This document shows, one piece after another, positions 53,304 through 64,000 of a stretch of DNA of 64,000 nt; within the stretch, counting starts at the first letter, position 1, and each line of letters opens with the position of its first letter. Made by a program: the position numbers and the translations under genes. The stretch is from positions 62,001 to 126,000 of the forward strand of contig NZ_CP012328.1 in the NCBI RefSeq assembly GCF_001262715.1, given 5' to 3'. A model generated the notes under the pieces. The model was not told the DNA's origin, did no database searches, and worked only from the letters and a program-made list of their open reading frames with translations. This DNA is from Spiroplasma turonicum (lineage in GTDB: Bacteria > Bacillota_I > Bacilli_A > Mycoplasmatales > Mycoplasmataceae).

Positions 53304-54773
53304 ATGAGTTTAGAAAATTTAAACGGAAAAATAATAAGTGAAGGAATTACATTTGATGATGTATTAATAGTACCAAACTATTCAGAGGTTCTACCAAGTG
53401 AAGTTAACACAACTACAAAATTAACTAAAGATATAGAATTAAACATTCCTCTTATTAGTGCTGCTATGGATACAGTTACAGAATCTAAGTTAGCAATTGA
53501 GATGGCTAGAGCAGGTGGTATTGGTATAATACATAAAAATCTTTCTATTGAAGATCAAGCTATGGAAGTTCAAAAAGTAAAAAGAAATGTTTCTGGTTTT
53601 GTAACAGATCCAATAACAATTAAATCAGAAACAAAAGTTTCTAAAGCAAATGAATTAATGGGTATGTATAAAATATCAGGATTACCAGTTGTAGATGAAA
53701 ATAATAAACTTATTGGTATTGTAACCAATAGAGATTTAAAATACTTCTATGACTATGAAGAATCTGTAAGCAAAATTATGACAACAAAAAATCTTATTAC
53801 AGGTAATCCTCAAACATCTTTAGATGAAGCAAAAAATATAATGATTAAAAACAAAATTGAAAAGTTACCTATTGTAGATAATGATTACAAGATAGTTGGA
53901 TTAATAACTACAAAAGACATAGATAAAGCAATAGATTATCCAAATGCTTGCAAAGATAAAAAAGGTAGACTTAGAGTTGGTGCTGCTATTGGAGTTTCTG
54001 TAGACGTATTTGAAAGAGCAGAAGCATTAGTTAATGCACAAGTTGATGTATTGGTGATAGATTCTGCTCATGGAAATAGTAAAGGCATAATTGAAGTTGT
54101 AAAAAGATTAAGATCAACATACCCAAAATTAAATCTTATTGCTGGTAATATCTGTACTGCAGATGCTGCTAAAAATTTATATGAAGCAGGTGCAAATGCT
54201 GTAAAGGTTGGAGTGGGACCAGGAAGTATATGTACAACAAGAGTTGTCACTGGAGTTGGTGTTCCCCAAATAACTGCGATTAATAATATTTATAATTATG
54301 CAAAAGACAAAGATTTAACTGTAATTGCAGATGGTGGAATGAAATACTCAGGTGATATTGTAAAAGCATTAGTGGCAGGTGCAAATTGCGTTATGCTAGG
54401 TAGTATTTTCGCCGGGACTACCGAATCTCCTGGAGAAGAAATAATTCTAAATGGTAAAAAATATAAAAGTTATGTTGGAATGGGATCAATCGCTGCAATG
54501 AAAAGAGGAAGTAGCGATAGATACTTTCAGAAAGGTGCAAAAAAATTAGTTCCGGAAGGAATTGAAGGGCGAGTTGCATTTAAAGGTAAGGTTCGTGACG
54601 TTATTTTTCAATTAATTGGTGGTTTAAAAAGTGGAATGGGTTATGCAGGTGCAAAAACTATTGAAAACTTAATCAATGATACAAAGTTTGTAAAGGTGTC
54701 TTCAGCAAGTTTAGTCGAATCTCATCCCCATGATGTAGAAATAGCAAAAGAAGCTCCAAATTACAATAAGTAA
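53304..54773 (+). CDS. guaB: IMP dehydrogenase
   Basis: GuaB oxidises IMP to XMP with NAD+, the first step to guanine nucleotides. The 489-residue protein has a TIM barrel ([19 protein letters not shown]), two CBS domains inserted at about 100-215, the catalytic GPGSICTTR loop (nucleophile Cys) and GADGGMK-like [20 protein letters not shown] precedes ATG 53304. It contains no TGA Trp. The order guaA then guaB and the tight spacing suggest one transcript. Confidence 0.97.
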   Translation: MSLENLNGKIISEGITFDDVLIVPNYSEVLPSEVNTTTKLTKDIELNIPLISAAMDTVTESKLAIEMARAGGIGIIHKNLSIEDQAMEVQKVKRNVSGFVTDPITIKSETKVSKANELMGMYKISGLPVVDENNKLIGIVTNRDLKYFYDYEESVSKIMTTKNLITGNPQTSLDEAKNIMIKNKIEKLPIVDNDYKIVGLITTKDIDKAIDYPNACKDKKGRLRVGAAIGVSVDVFERAEALVNAQVDVLVIDSAHGNSKGIIEVVKRLRSTYPKLNLIAGNICTADAAKNLYEAGANAVKVGVGPGSICTTRVVTGVGVPQITAINNIYNYAKDKDLTVIADGGMKYSGDIVKALVAGANCVMLGSIFAGTTESPGEEIILNGKKYKSYVGMGSIAAMKRGSSDRYFQKGAKKLVPEGIEGRVAFKGKVRDVIFQLIGGLKSGMGYAGAKTIENLINDTKFVKVSSASLVESHPHDVEIAKEAPNYNK

Positions 54774-54786
54774 TAAGGTGGTAATT

Positions 54787-55755
54787 ATGAAATCTTTTTC
54801 TAAATACAGAGAAGAAAAATTTGGCTTAGAAGAAAGCTATAAATTTGATTTCAACAGTTTAAATTATAAAATTGATGGAATAATATTTATAACTACTTCT
54901 TTTATAATTCCATTTGTTTTCTCATTGTTTTTTAGAATCTTTTTTAATTTAAAGTCTAATATTACAGCACAAGAAATCTTTTTTTATGTTAATATGGCTT
55001 CAAATTTATTTGGACTAGTAATTTTTATTTTGAGAAATCCAAGAAAAATCTTAACAAATAGTTACTCATTATTTTATTTTTTTATTATTTTACCAAGTTT
55101 AATATATATTGTAATTGGTTCTATTACTAATCCATTAATTTCTGACTATGAGAATAAAGAATCTATCGGAAAAATAATTCAAGGCATAACACAAATTATT
55201 TCTGAAATTATTATTATAATATTAGCATTTTGTTTAGACAAAAAAATTGTAAAACGCATTTTTAATACATTCAAAAAATCGTATGTTCCTCTTATATTTT
55301 GGGTTGTCATAGGATTATTAACATTAATTATTATATCAACCGCCTTCTTTTCGATTCTTATTGAAAATAATCTATTAAAGTTTCCGCAATCTGATAATCA
55401 AGATAGTTTAATAAAAATGTTAGATCAAAACCAACCAAATTCAATAAGAATTACATATATAATTCTTCTAGTATTACTAACCATAATTGTCGCTCCAATC
55501 TGCGAAGAGCTTTGTATGAGAGAATCCTACTTTAGTAATTGTTCAAATGAATATATAGGACTTATTTTTAGTGCTTTAACATTTGGATTTATTCATTATG
55601 GTAACACAGGTGACTTTGAACACTTTATGTCATATACAATGGCAGGTATAATACTCGCTTCTATATTTTGATTTTCTAAGGGTAATATAACATATAGCTG
55701 ATTAGTTCACTTATTAAATAATTTATTTGCTTTAATCTTGGTTTTTGTTCTTTAA
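54787..55755 (+). CDS. CPBP-family intramembrane metalloprotease
   Basis: CPBP (Abi, type II CAAX) proteases are membrane zinc proteases; in bacteria they are linked to bacteriocin maturation or self-immunity. The 322-residue protein has about eight helices and the motifs EELCMR (Glu240, Glu241, Arg245), FGFIHY (His270) and HLLNN near the C-terminus, so the active site is complete. TGA 55669 and 55699 are Trp. ATG 54787 after AAGGTGG is preferred to the GTG at 54778. It abuts the next gene (stop and start adjacent). Substrate unknown. Confidence 0.88.
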
Positions 55756-56655
55756 ATGGCAAAGTTTAATGCAAACATTAATGATGCTAATCAAACTTTA
55801 TTAAAGTTTGTAAAAAAAGTTTATAAGAATACAAACCTTAGCATTATTTATAAATGATTTAGAAAAGGCAAGATTAAAGTAAATGACAAGAAAATCAAAG
55901 ATTTGAAATACATAGTTAAAGAAAATGATATTATAGATATTTATGACAAGGATAAACCAATTCAAAGAGATTCTTTCATACCAATTGATTACAGCTCTTT
56001 AAATGTACTATATGAAGATGAAAATGTTTTAATCGTTGATAAAGATCAAAATATAGAAATACATTCACCTGTTAATATATGCTTAGATATGTTAGTCAAG
56101 TCATACTTATTTTCAAAAAATAATTATATACCAGATAATGAAAATAGTTATGTAGTCAGTCATGTTCATAGAATAGATAAACTCACAAGAGGCATTGTTA
56201 TATATGCAAAAAATAAGATGGCACACACTCAATTAATCGAATCAATAAATGATAAAAGTAAGATTAAAAAATTATATCTTGTTAAAACTAACACTTCTAA
56301 TATACCTACTGGTTTATTAAGTGGTTTTCTAACATATGACAACTTTAATAAAAGATCATTTTTTTCAGAAACAAACATTAATCCTAACAAATACAAAAAG
56401 GTTCAACAAATCAATCAGTTAATTAATAATGAAGAGTTTATTTATGAAGTACAAATTTTAACAGGAAGAAAACATCAAATAAGAGCAATATTTTCTTTTT
56501 ATAATAGTCCAATTTTCAATGACCTAAGATATGGTGCTAGAAAACAAAAAGAAGACTTTTTTGGTTTAATAGCTTATAAAGTTGAGTTTAATAACCTACA
56601 AGGAAATTTAAAGAACCTAAACGGACTTATAATTGAGTCTAATTTTACTTTTTAA
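55756..56655 (+). CDS. RluA-family pseudouridine synthase
   Basis: The family isomerises uridine in 23S rRNA or tRNA. The 299-residue protein has an N-terminal S4 RNA-binding stretch (FRKGKIKVNDKKI), then the catalytic HRIDKLTRGIVIYAK with Asp141, and the C-terminal LTGRKHQIRAIFS. The spacing and the S4 domain suit RluC/RluD relatives. Its position after the CPBP protease, with no gap, suggests one unit. Substrate site cannot be told. Confidence 0.88.
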
Positions 56656-56685
56656 TGATAAAATAAAATTTAAATGGGGGGCAAA

Positions 56686-58590
56686 ATGTTATCTACAAGA
56701 CAAGGTATTATAAGTGCATTCATTGGGACAACAATTTCTCTCTTTAATGCAATTATACAATTTTTAACAATGTATTGAATATTGCAAAAGTTTGGAGCTG
56801 AATTTAACGGGTTCGTTAGATTAGTAAGTTCTTTTTCTGCATTAATATCAACATCAGAAAGTGCTTTAGGAATTGCAGCCACAATCCTTTTAATAAAACC
56901 AATAGTTAGAAATGACTGAATTTCAGCAAATGAAATTTATTCGACTACTAAAAAAAGTTTTAGAAGAGCTGCCATGACAGATATGATTTTAGTTATATCT
57001 TTGTGTATTGTGTACCCATTTTATGCTGGAGTTTCTGCAAGTGGAACACTTTTTGAACCAAACAGTTGAAAAGACTTGGGTATTAACTTAGTTGATGGCA
57101 CTAAAGCAACTTATTGAGAATTAGCAATTATTGCTTTCTTATTTGGATTTAAGAATTTTATAACATGTTATTTCTTTAGTGTATATGAAACTATTATTGC
57201 TGCTGATAACAAAAACTCTGTTAGAAGAATTATAATTCTTTTTATTGATGTTTTAACAAACGGAATATTCTTTTATTTACTTTCAATTGGCGGAATAAAA
57301 CCATTTATTACTTTCTTACCTATTCTTTTGTATGCTCCCATAAAAGGATTATTAATTTATTTTTACTCTAGAAAAAAATATTTGTGACTTAAATTTTATA
57401 ATGATTTTAATAGTTTTAAATTAGTATCGACCAAGAAAAAAATATCATTTTCAACACTTGGCACCACAATTTTAATTAACACAGATATTATAATTGCATC
57501 AATCATTTTAGGTTTGCAAGTTTCATCTGCTCTTTCATTATATTTAGTAGTTGCTGTTAATACTAGATTGATAATGACAAATTTCATAATATCTTTTAGA
57601 GAATTTTTCGTTGTATTAGTAACAAAAAGAGGAAGGATTAATTGAGAAAGCTATATTAAGTATGAGTTATATACATATTTAATTGCCGGTTTTACTTTTA
57701 TAAATATGTCGATTCTTTCACCATATTTTGTTAGCTCACTTTATGGTAATCTTGTAGAAAACTCATTAAAAACATCTGTAAACATGATGGCAAATTTAAA
57801 AGCTCTAAATTTTATGTTTTATTCACCATACTTTTCTTTGATATATGGCGCTATTACTTCATTAATAATTATGGCAGATGCTCAAATGACTTTAATACAA
57901 GCAAAAGGAAGATACTCTGAAGTTTCTAGGTTCCAAAATATACTAGGATTAACATACATTTTAGTTGTACCATTAATAACATTTATTCTAATTTCTACAA
58001 AGGCTGGAGGATTAAATTATTTAGTTTCTGGAATTTTAGCTATGTATATATTAAAACTTATTTTCTCAGTAATTAGATATAGTTATTTATGAATCTATGT
58101 TTATAAATATGTTACATATAATTCAAGAAGAGAAAAAATATTAAGTAATTTCCTGGTTTTAGTTTTACCATGCGTACTCATGACCATTTTTAATCTTTTA
58201 ATTTTAAATAATAAATTTAGTATTTATGAAAACACTGGTTATTATTCTTCATCACTAAACATATTGGGATTATTTTTTGGTAGCATAGTAGTCTCAATTA
58301 TTGTATTAATACTTTTTGCTTATATTTTTAATCCAATTGTAATGAATGGAATTTTTAAAAACCTTCCACTTATTAATCGCATTCTTTCAGCTAAAGTTAG
58401 AGCAGAAAGAAAAAAAAGACTTGATGAATATGGTGTAAAAGTAGAAGATATTGTCGATAATAGTAGTAGAATATCACAGGTAATGCTTGATGTTCAAGAG
58501 AATGTTACAATAAATGATTTAGCACTTGTTGATGAAAACCTAGAGGACGATGCTAAAACTCAAAACATTTATATCATAAAAGGAAAATAA
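56686..58590 (+). CDS. Large polytopic membrane protein resembling MOP-superfamily flippases
   Basis: The 634-residue protein has 12-14 hydrophobic helices from residue ~10 (for example AFIGTTISLFNAIIQFLTMY) to ~565 and an acidic soluble tail (about 575-634). The helix count, the N-terminal start and the paired six-helix halves resemble oligosaccharide or lipid flippases (MOP/MATE, MurJ-like), but no decisive motif is visible. In-frame TGA Trp are numerous. GGGG before ATG 56686. It is followed 40 bp later by another membrane protein. Substrate unknown. Confidence 0.6.
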
Positions 58591-58630
58591 AATTAGCAAT
58601 AGTAAATGTTATAATTTATTTGGTGGATAT

Positions 58631-60253
58631 ATGGATACAAAAATCTTAGCGGCATGTCTTGGCTTGTTAATCTTATTTATTTTTATGTTTTATGCTTCCG
58701 GGTTAATATTCGCGGAGTTTTTTAAATTAAAAATAAAAAATAACTTTTCTGCAATTGCAGTAGGATTTTTTTCTTATTTTACTTATATATCAATCCTTAC
58801 GTTCCCTCTTCAATTGATATCAATTTTGCCTTATGTTTTTTTTATTTATTTCATTCTTGCAATTAATATCTTATACTTATTATTTTGTTTTATTTTTGTT
58901 AGATTTTGATTCGATACAAGTTTTATAAAGATCGAATTGTTATTTTTTATATTAATAGCTGCTTGCTTTGTTGGTTTTAATTATTTTTTATATAACAACC
59001 CCGGAGATAAAAATTTTTTAAGACATAAAAGTACATTGTCAATTTTATATTGATTACGTGATAATCCTGTTTCATTTTTTAGTAATTCAACGTTATTTAA
59101 TTTTCTTGAGTTTAAGGCTTTTCAAGGCTGGGTCTCATTTCAGTTATCTTTAATAATGATGACTAATATAAATACTTATGAGTATGAATTATTATTAAAA
59201 CCATTTTTATTTATATTAGATGGATTTTTATATACAGCAATCGTTTTTACATTGATAGATTCTTTCACTAATGTTGAGAAAAAATATTTTAAAATTTTTA
59301 GTATTATAATAAGTGTTTTAATATCAATTGGTGCAAAATATACTGCTTATTATGTAGATTATGATTTTTGAAATGGAGAAGTAATTTTTGCTTATTTGAT
59401 AATATATTCGACAGTACTATTGATAAGATACACAAGTTTTAATATTAGAGAAAGGTTTCTTCCTTTATTTATAGGATTAATTTTAGGGGGTTATACTTCA
59501 TTTTCTTGAAGTAATTCTTATCATGTTCTCTTTTTACTTTATGCTTTCATATTTATTATTCAAAATAGTTATCCTAGAAATTTTACAAAGGATATCCTCA
59601 AATTGTCTATATTTCCGATTATAAATATTGCATTTTATAATCTTGTATCTAATTTATATTTACAATTTGCAATATTTGCAATATTGGTTTTATTTTTACT
59701 CATTCTTGCATCAATTATGACTAAAAAATATAGTATAACTAAAAAGTTTGAACTATTTGTAGAAGAAAAAACTATATTTACAATATTAATTATGCCAATA
59801 TTATTTTTAACTTTCTCTACAGCTTTAATATTAAGCGTTAACAAAGGTTTTATGTCACAAGAAGATAATTATTTAAATTTCCTATATGTATGAACATCAT
59901 TTATAGCAAATTATGAAATAAGATATTGAATAACCATAATTTTATCTTTAGGTACAATAGTTGGAGGGTTTGCTTGAGTTATATTTAGAAAAAATTATAA
60001 ATTTAATCAAGTTGTAAACATAATAGATCTTCTTTTAATTTGTTACATTACATTTTACAACCCAATAGTTGTTAAGTTTTTAAACGTTATTTATCCAAAA
60101 GTTACTGCTTTAAAGGGTATTGTAATGTTGTGTTTATTTTTAGTTTTAATCTATTCTATACCAAACTATTTATTAAACAAACTAGACAACAAAGTTCGTA
60201 AAGGTGATAAAGTTATTGTTATTAAAAAATATAAAAGATTTTACATTCAATAG
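58631..60253 (+). CDS. Polytopic membrane protein of unknown function
   Basis: The 540-residue protein is almost entirely hydrophobic, with 12 or more helices separated by short loops, Phe/Ile/Leu/Tyr-rich, and a basic C-terminal tail. The pattern recalls membrane glycosyltransferases (GT-C) or polysaccharide polymerases, but I see no DD or other signature that proves it. Trp codons are TGA (58908, 59052, 59370). GGTGG precedes ATG 58631. Its neighbour at 56686 is also a large membrane protein, so they may act together. Confidence 0.6.
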
Positions 60254-60260
60254 GAGATAT

Positions 60261-62252
<1,992 letters not shown>

Positions 62253-62254
62253 AA

Positions 62255-62545
62255 ATGAAAATTAATTTTGATATACTAAAAAGTTTAGAAGATGATGTAA
62301 TGTTAGATTTATCTGATAAAGAGTTGCAGGATGTATTAAAAGTGGAAAATGATATTCTAAATAAATTTGAAAAAGTTTTAAAAATAAACACTGATGGTAT
62401 AAGACAACTGCATTATTGTTTTGATTCATTAAATATTTATTTAAGAGAGGATGAAATCACTTATTCTTTAGATAAAAAAGATGTTCTAAGTAATGCACCA
62501 GAAAAAGATGAAGATTATATAATTTTAAAAAAGGTGGTTAAATAA
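62255..62545 (+). CDS. gatC: Glutamyl-tRNA(Gln) amidotransferase subunit C
   Basis: GatC stabilises the GatCAB complex that converts Glu-tRNA(Gln) to Gln-tRNA(Gln). The 96-residue protein is alpha-helical and acidic with a C-terminal end (NAPEKDEDYIILKKVVK) typical of the family (AP-x-x-x-x-FxVPKVV). It lies 2 bp after ligA and 1 bp before gatA. Mollicutes usually lack GlnRS, so the complex is likely essential; asnS at 27397 makes Asn-tRNA by a direct route. Confidence 0.85.
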   Translation: MKINFDILKSLEDDVMLDLSDKELQDVLKVENDILNKFEKVLKINTDGIRQLHYCFDSLNIYLREDEITYSLDKKDVLSNAPEKDEDYIILKKVVK

Positions 62546-62546
62546 T

Positions 62547-64000
62547 ATGGATTTTAGAACTATAACAATCAAACAGTTGCATGAAAAAATAAAAACCAAA
62601 GAAGTTGACCCAGAAAAGTTAATTGAAGAAACTATAAATTCTGCCAGAGATAATTTGAATAGTAATTTTTTAATTACTCTAACAGATAAATGAGCAGTTA
62701 AACAACTAAAATCTCTTGTAGGCAATGAAGAAAGTATACTTCATTGTATTCCGTTTATTAGTAAAGACAATATTTCAACAAAGGGTATTTTAACCACAGC
62801 AGGTTCAAAATATTTATCAAATTACATTCCTCCTTTTGATGCTACAATCAGTACTTTATTAAATGATTCTGGAGCAATATTAATTGGCAAGGCAGCTTTA
62901 GATGAATTAGGTATGGGTGGAACGGGCTTATTTTCATACAATGGTATTATAAAAAACCCATTTGATGAAGAAAGAATTGTTGGTGGAAGCTCAAGTGGTA
63001 GTGCATATGCTGTGTGTAAAGGTATTGTCCCATTCTCAATTGGAACTGACACTGGTGATTCAATAAGAAAACCAGCAAGTTTTGTTGGAATAGTTGGGTA
63101 TAAACCTACATATGGGTCTATATCAAGATATGGAGTTATACCTTATGCACCAAGTTTAGATCATGTCGGCTACTTTACCAATCATGTTGAAGATTTAATA
63201 TATTTAGCAAATGCTACATTTAAACAAGATAATAGAGACTTTACTTCAATTAATAATGAAAAAAACTATTTAAAAATTACTAATCAAGAACCTAAAGCTT
63301 TAAAAGTCGCATTTTTAAAAGATGTTTGAGATTTAATGGATGATGGTTTAAAAGTGGAATATAACACATTATTTAACGAATTAACAAAAGATAATCATAA
63401 AGTTGACTTTGTTGACTTTAGAAAAGACTTACTTGAGGCAGTTCCGGCTATGTATATGATGATATCTTTTGCAGAAGCCGTTTCAACAAGTTCAAATCTT
63501 GATGGTATCAATTTTGGAATAAGAAAAGATGGTGAAACATATGAGCAATTAATAAAAAATACAAGAAACAACGCTTTTGGAGAAACTGTAAAAAGAAGAT
63601 TTTTACTAGGTAGCTATCAATTAAAAAAAGAAAATCAAGAATTGTTACTTGCAAAATCTAAAAAAGTAAGAAGGTTAGTTGTTCAAGAACTTGAAAAACT
63701 CTATGAAGAATATGATATTTTAATTCTGCCACCATCTTTTGAACCTGCTCCATTAATTAATGAAGTTTACGGTACTGACATAGAAGAAAGATATGATGAC
63801 ACTACTGCTTTTATGAAAGATCTTTTAATACTTGCTAACTTAAATGGAATGCCTTCAATAACAATACCTTTCATTAAAGATAAAAAAACTAACCTACCCA
63901 TAGGTATAAATATAAATTCCAAACCATTTAGTGATGACTTGTTATTGAGTACGTCATTGTATCTAGAAAAATTAATAAAGAAAGTTTTTAATAAGGGGTA
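62547..64000 (+). CDS. gatA: Glutamyl-tRNA(Gln) amidotransferase subunit A, cut at the window edge
   Basis: GatA is the glutaminase of GatCAB. The open frame runs 484 codons to TA at the window edge, and usual GatA length is about 480-490, so the last two bases are probably the start of the stop codon. The amidase signature shows the catalytic Lys (SKDN), GGSSSGSA, and GTDTGDSIRKPASF with the reactive Ser172. In that last motif most GatA proteins have GG-Ser where this one has Gly170-Asp171-Ser172. TGA 62691 and 63327 are Trp. gatB should follow downstream of the window. Confidence 0.93.

Overview
The window is AT-rich mollicute DNA read with the Mycoplasma/Spiroplasma code (UGA = Trp). Most genes contain in-frame TGA codons at conserved Trp positions, for example the uvrA junctions near 3188, 3899 and 4583, so these are not frameshifts. 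There is no cell-wall synthesis cluster. Lipoprotein (lgt), PTS/HPr kinase, tmRNA and class Ie ribonucleotide reductase genes, a tmRNA tag of the Spiroplasma type and gene-dense co-directional operons together suggest the Spiroplasma/Mesoplasma/Entomoplasma group, most likely Spiroplasma. The species cannot be named from this window. Nearly all genes are on the + strand; only two small genes (12629-13024 and 20571-21113) are on the - strand, each overlapping the 3' end of its convergent neighbour.

Layout. 1-12632: a very tight run, uvrB-uvrA (excision repair), folC-folT (folate retention and uptake), hprK (HPr kinase), lgt1-trxB-lgt2 (two prolipoprotein diacylglyceryl transferases around thioredoxin reductase), whiA and an XRE regulator. 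12629-16468: a Cys-less rhodanese-like protein (- strand), then secG-rnr-smpB-ssrA, the trans-translation and quality-control block. 16513-21965: a membrane protein with a degenerate EAL-like output domain, mgtE, trmB, a 4-TM protein and deoD. 22006-24631: nrdD-nrdG, oxygen-sensitive class III ribonucleotide reductase. 24662-28761: tsaD, RpiR regulator, manA, asnS. 29031-34925: fermentation block adhE, pflB core, a separate glycyl-radical domain gene, pflA. 35022-39969: glycosyltransferase, RDD/serine-hydrolase fusion, uvrD/pcrA. 40029-43998: ptsH and nrdF-nrdI-nrdE. 44080-49348: a tandem pair of ABC ATPase/permease exporters. 49449-54773: ptsI, crr, guaA, guaB. 54787-64000: CPBP protease, RluA-type pseudouridine synthase, two large polytopic membrane proteins, ligA, gatC and gatA (cut at its last codon).

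How the genes work together. ptsI, ptsH, crr and hprK form the general sugar phosphotransferase and HPr-Ser46 regulatory core. Pyruvate formate-lyase and AdhE give an anaerobic route from pyruvate to formate and ethanol. The class III reductase NrdDG belongs to the same anoxic lifestyle, while NrdEFI works with oxygen present.

Most notable observations: (1) pyruvate formate-lyase is split into a 685-residue core with the Cys-Cys site but no radical Gly, and an 82-residue protein carrying the radical Gly, in the same reading frame but separated by TAG and TAA stops, with a new promoter and RBS; (2) NrdF carries the Val/Pro/Lys signature of metal-free class Ie radical subunits; (3) lgt1 lacks the conserved His that lgt2 keeps; (4) an EAL-like protein without catalytic residues occurs in a mollicute; (5) an RDD membrane domain is fused to a serine beta-lactamase-like hydrolase. 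No CRISPR array, prophage, insertion sequence, tRNA, rRNA or replication origin was recognised.
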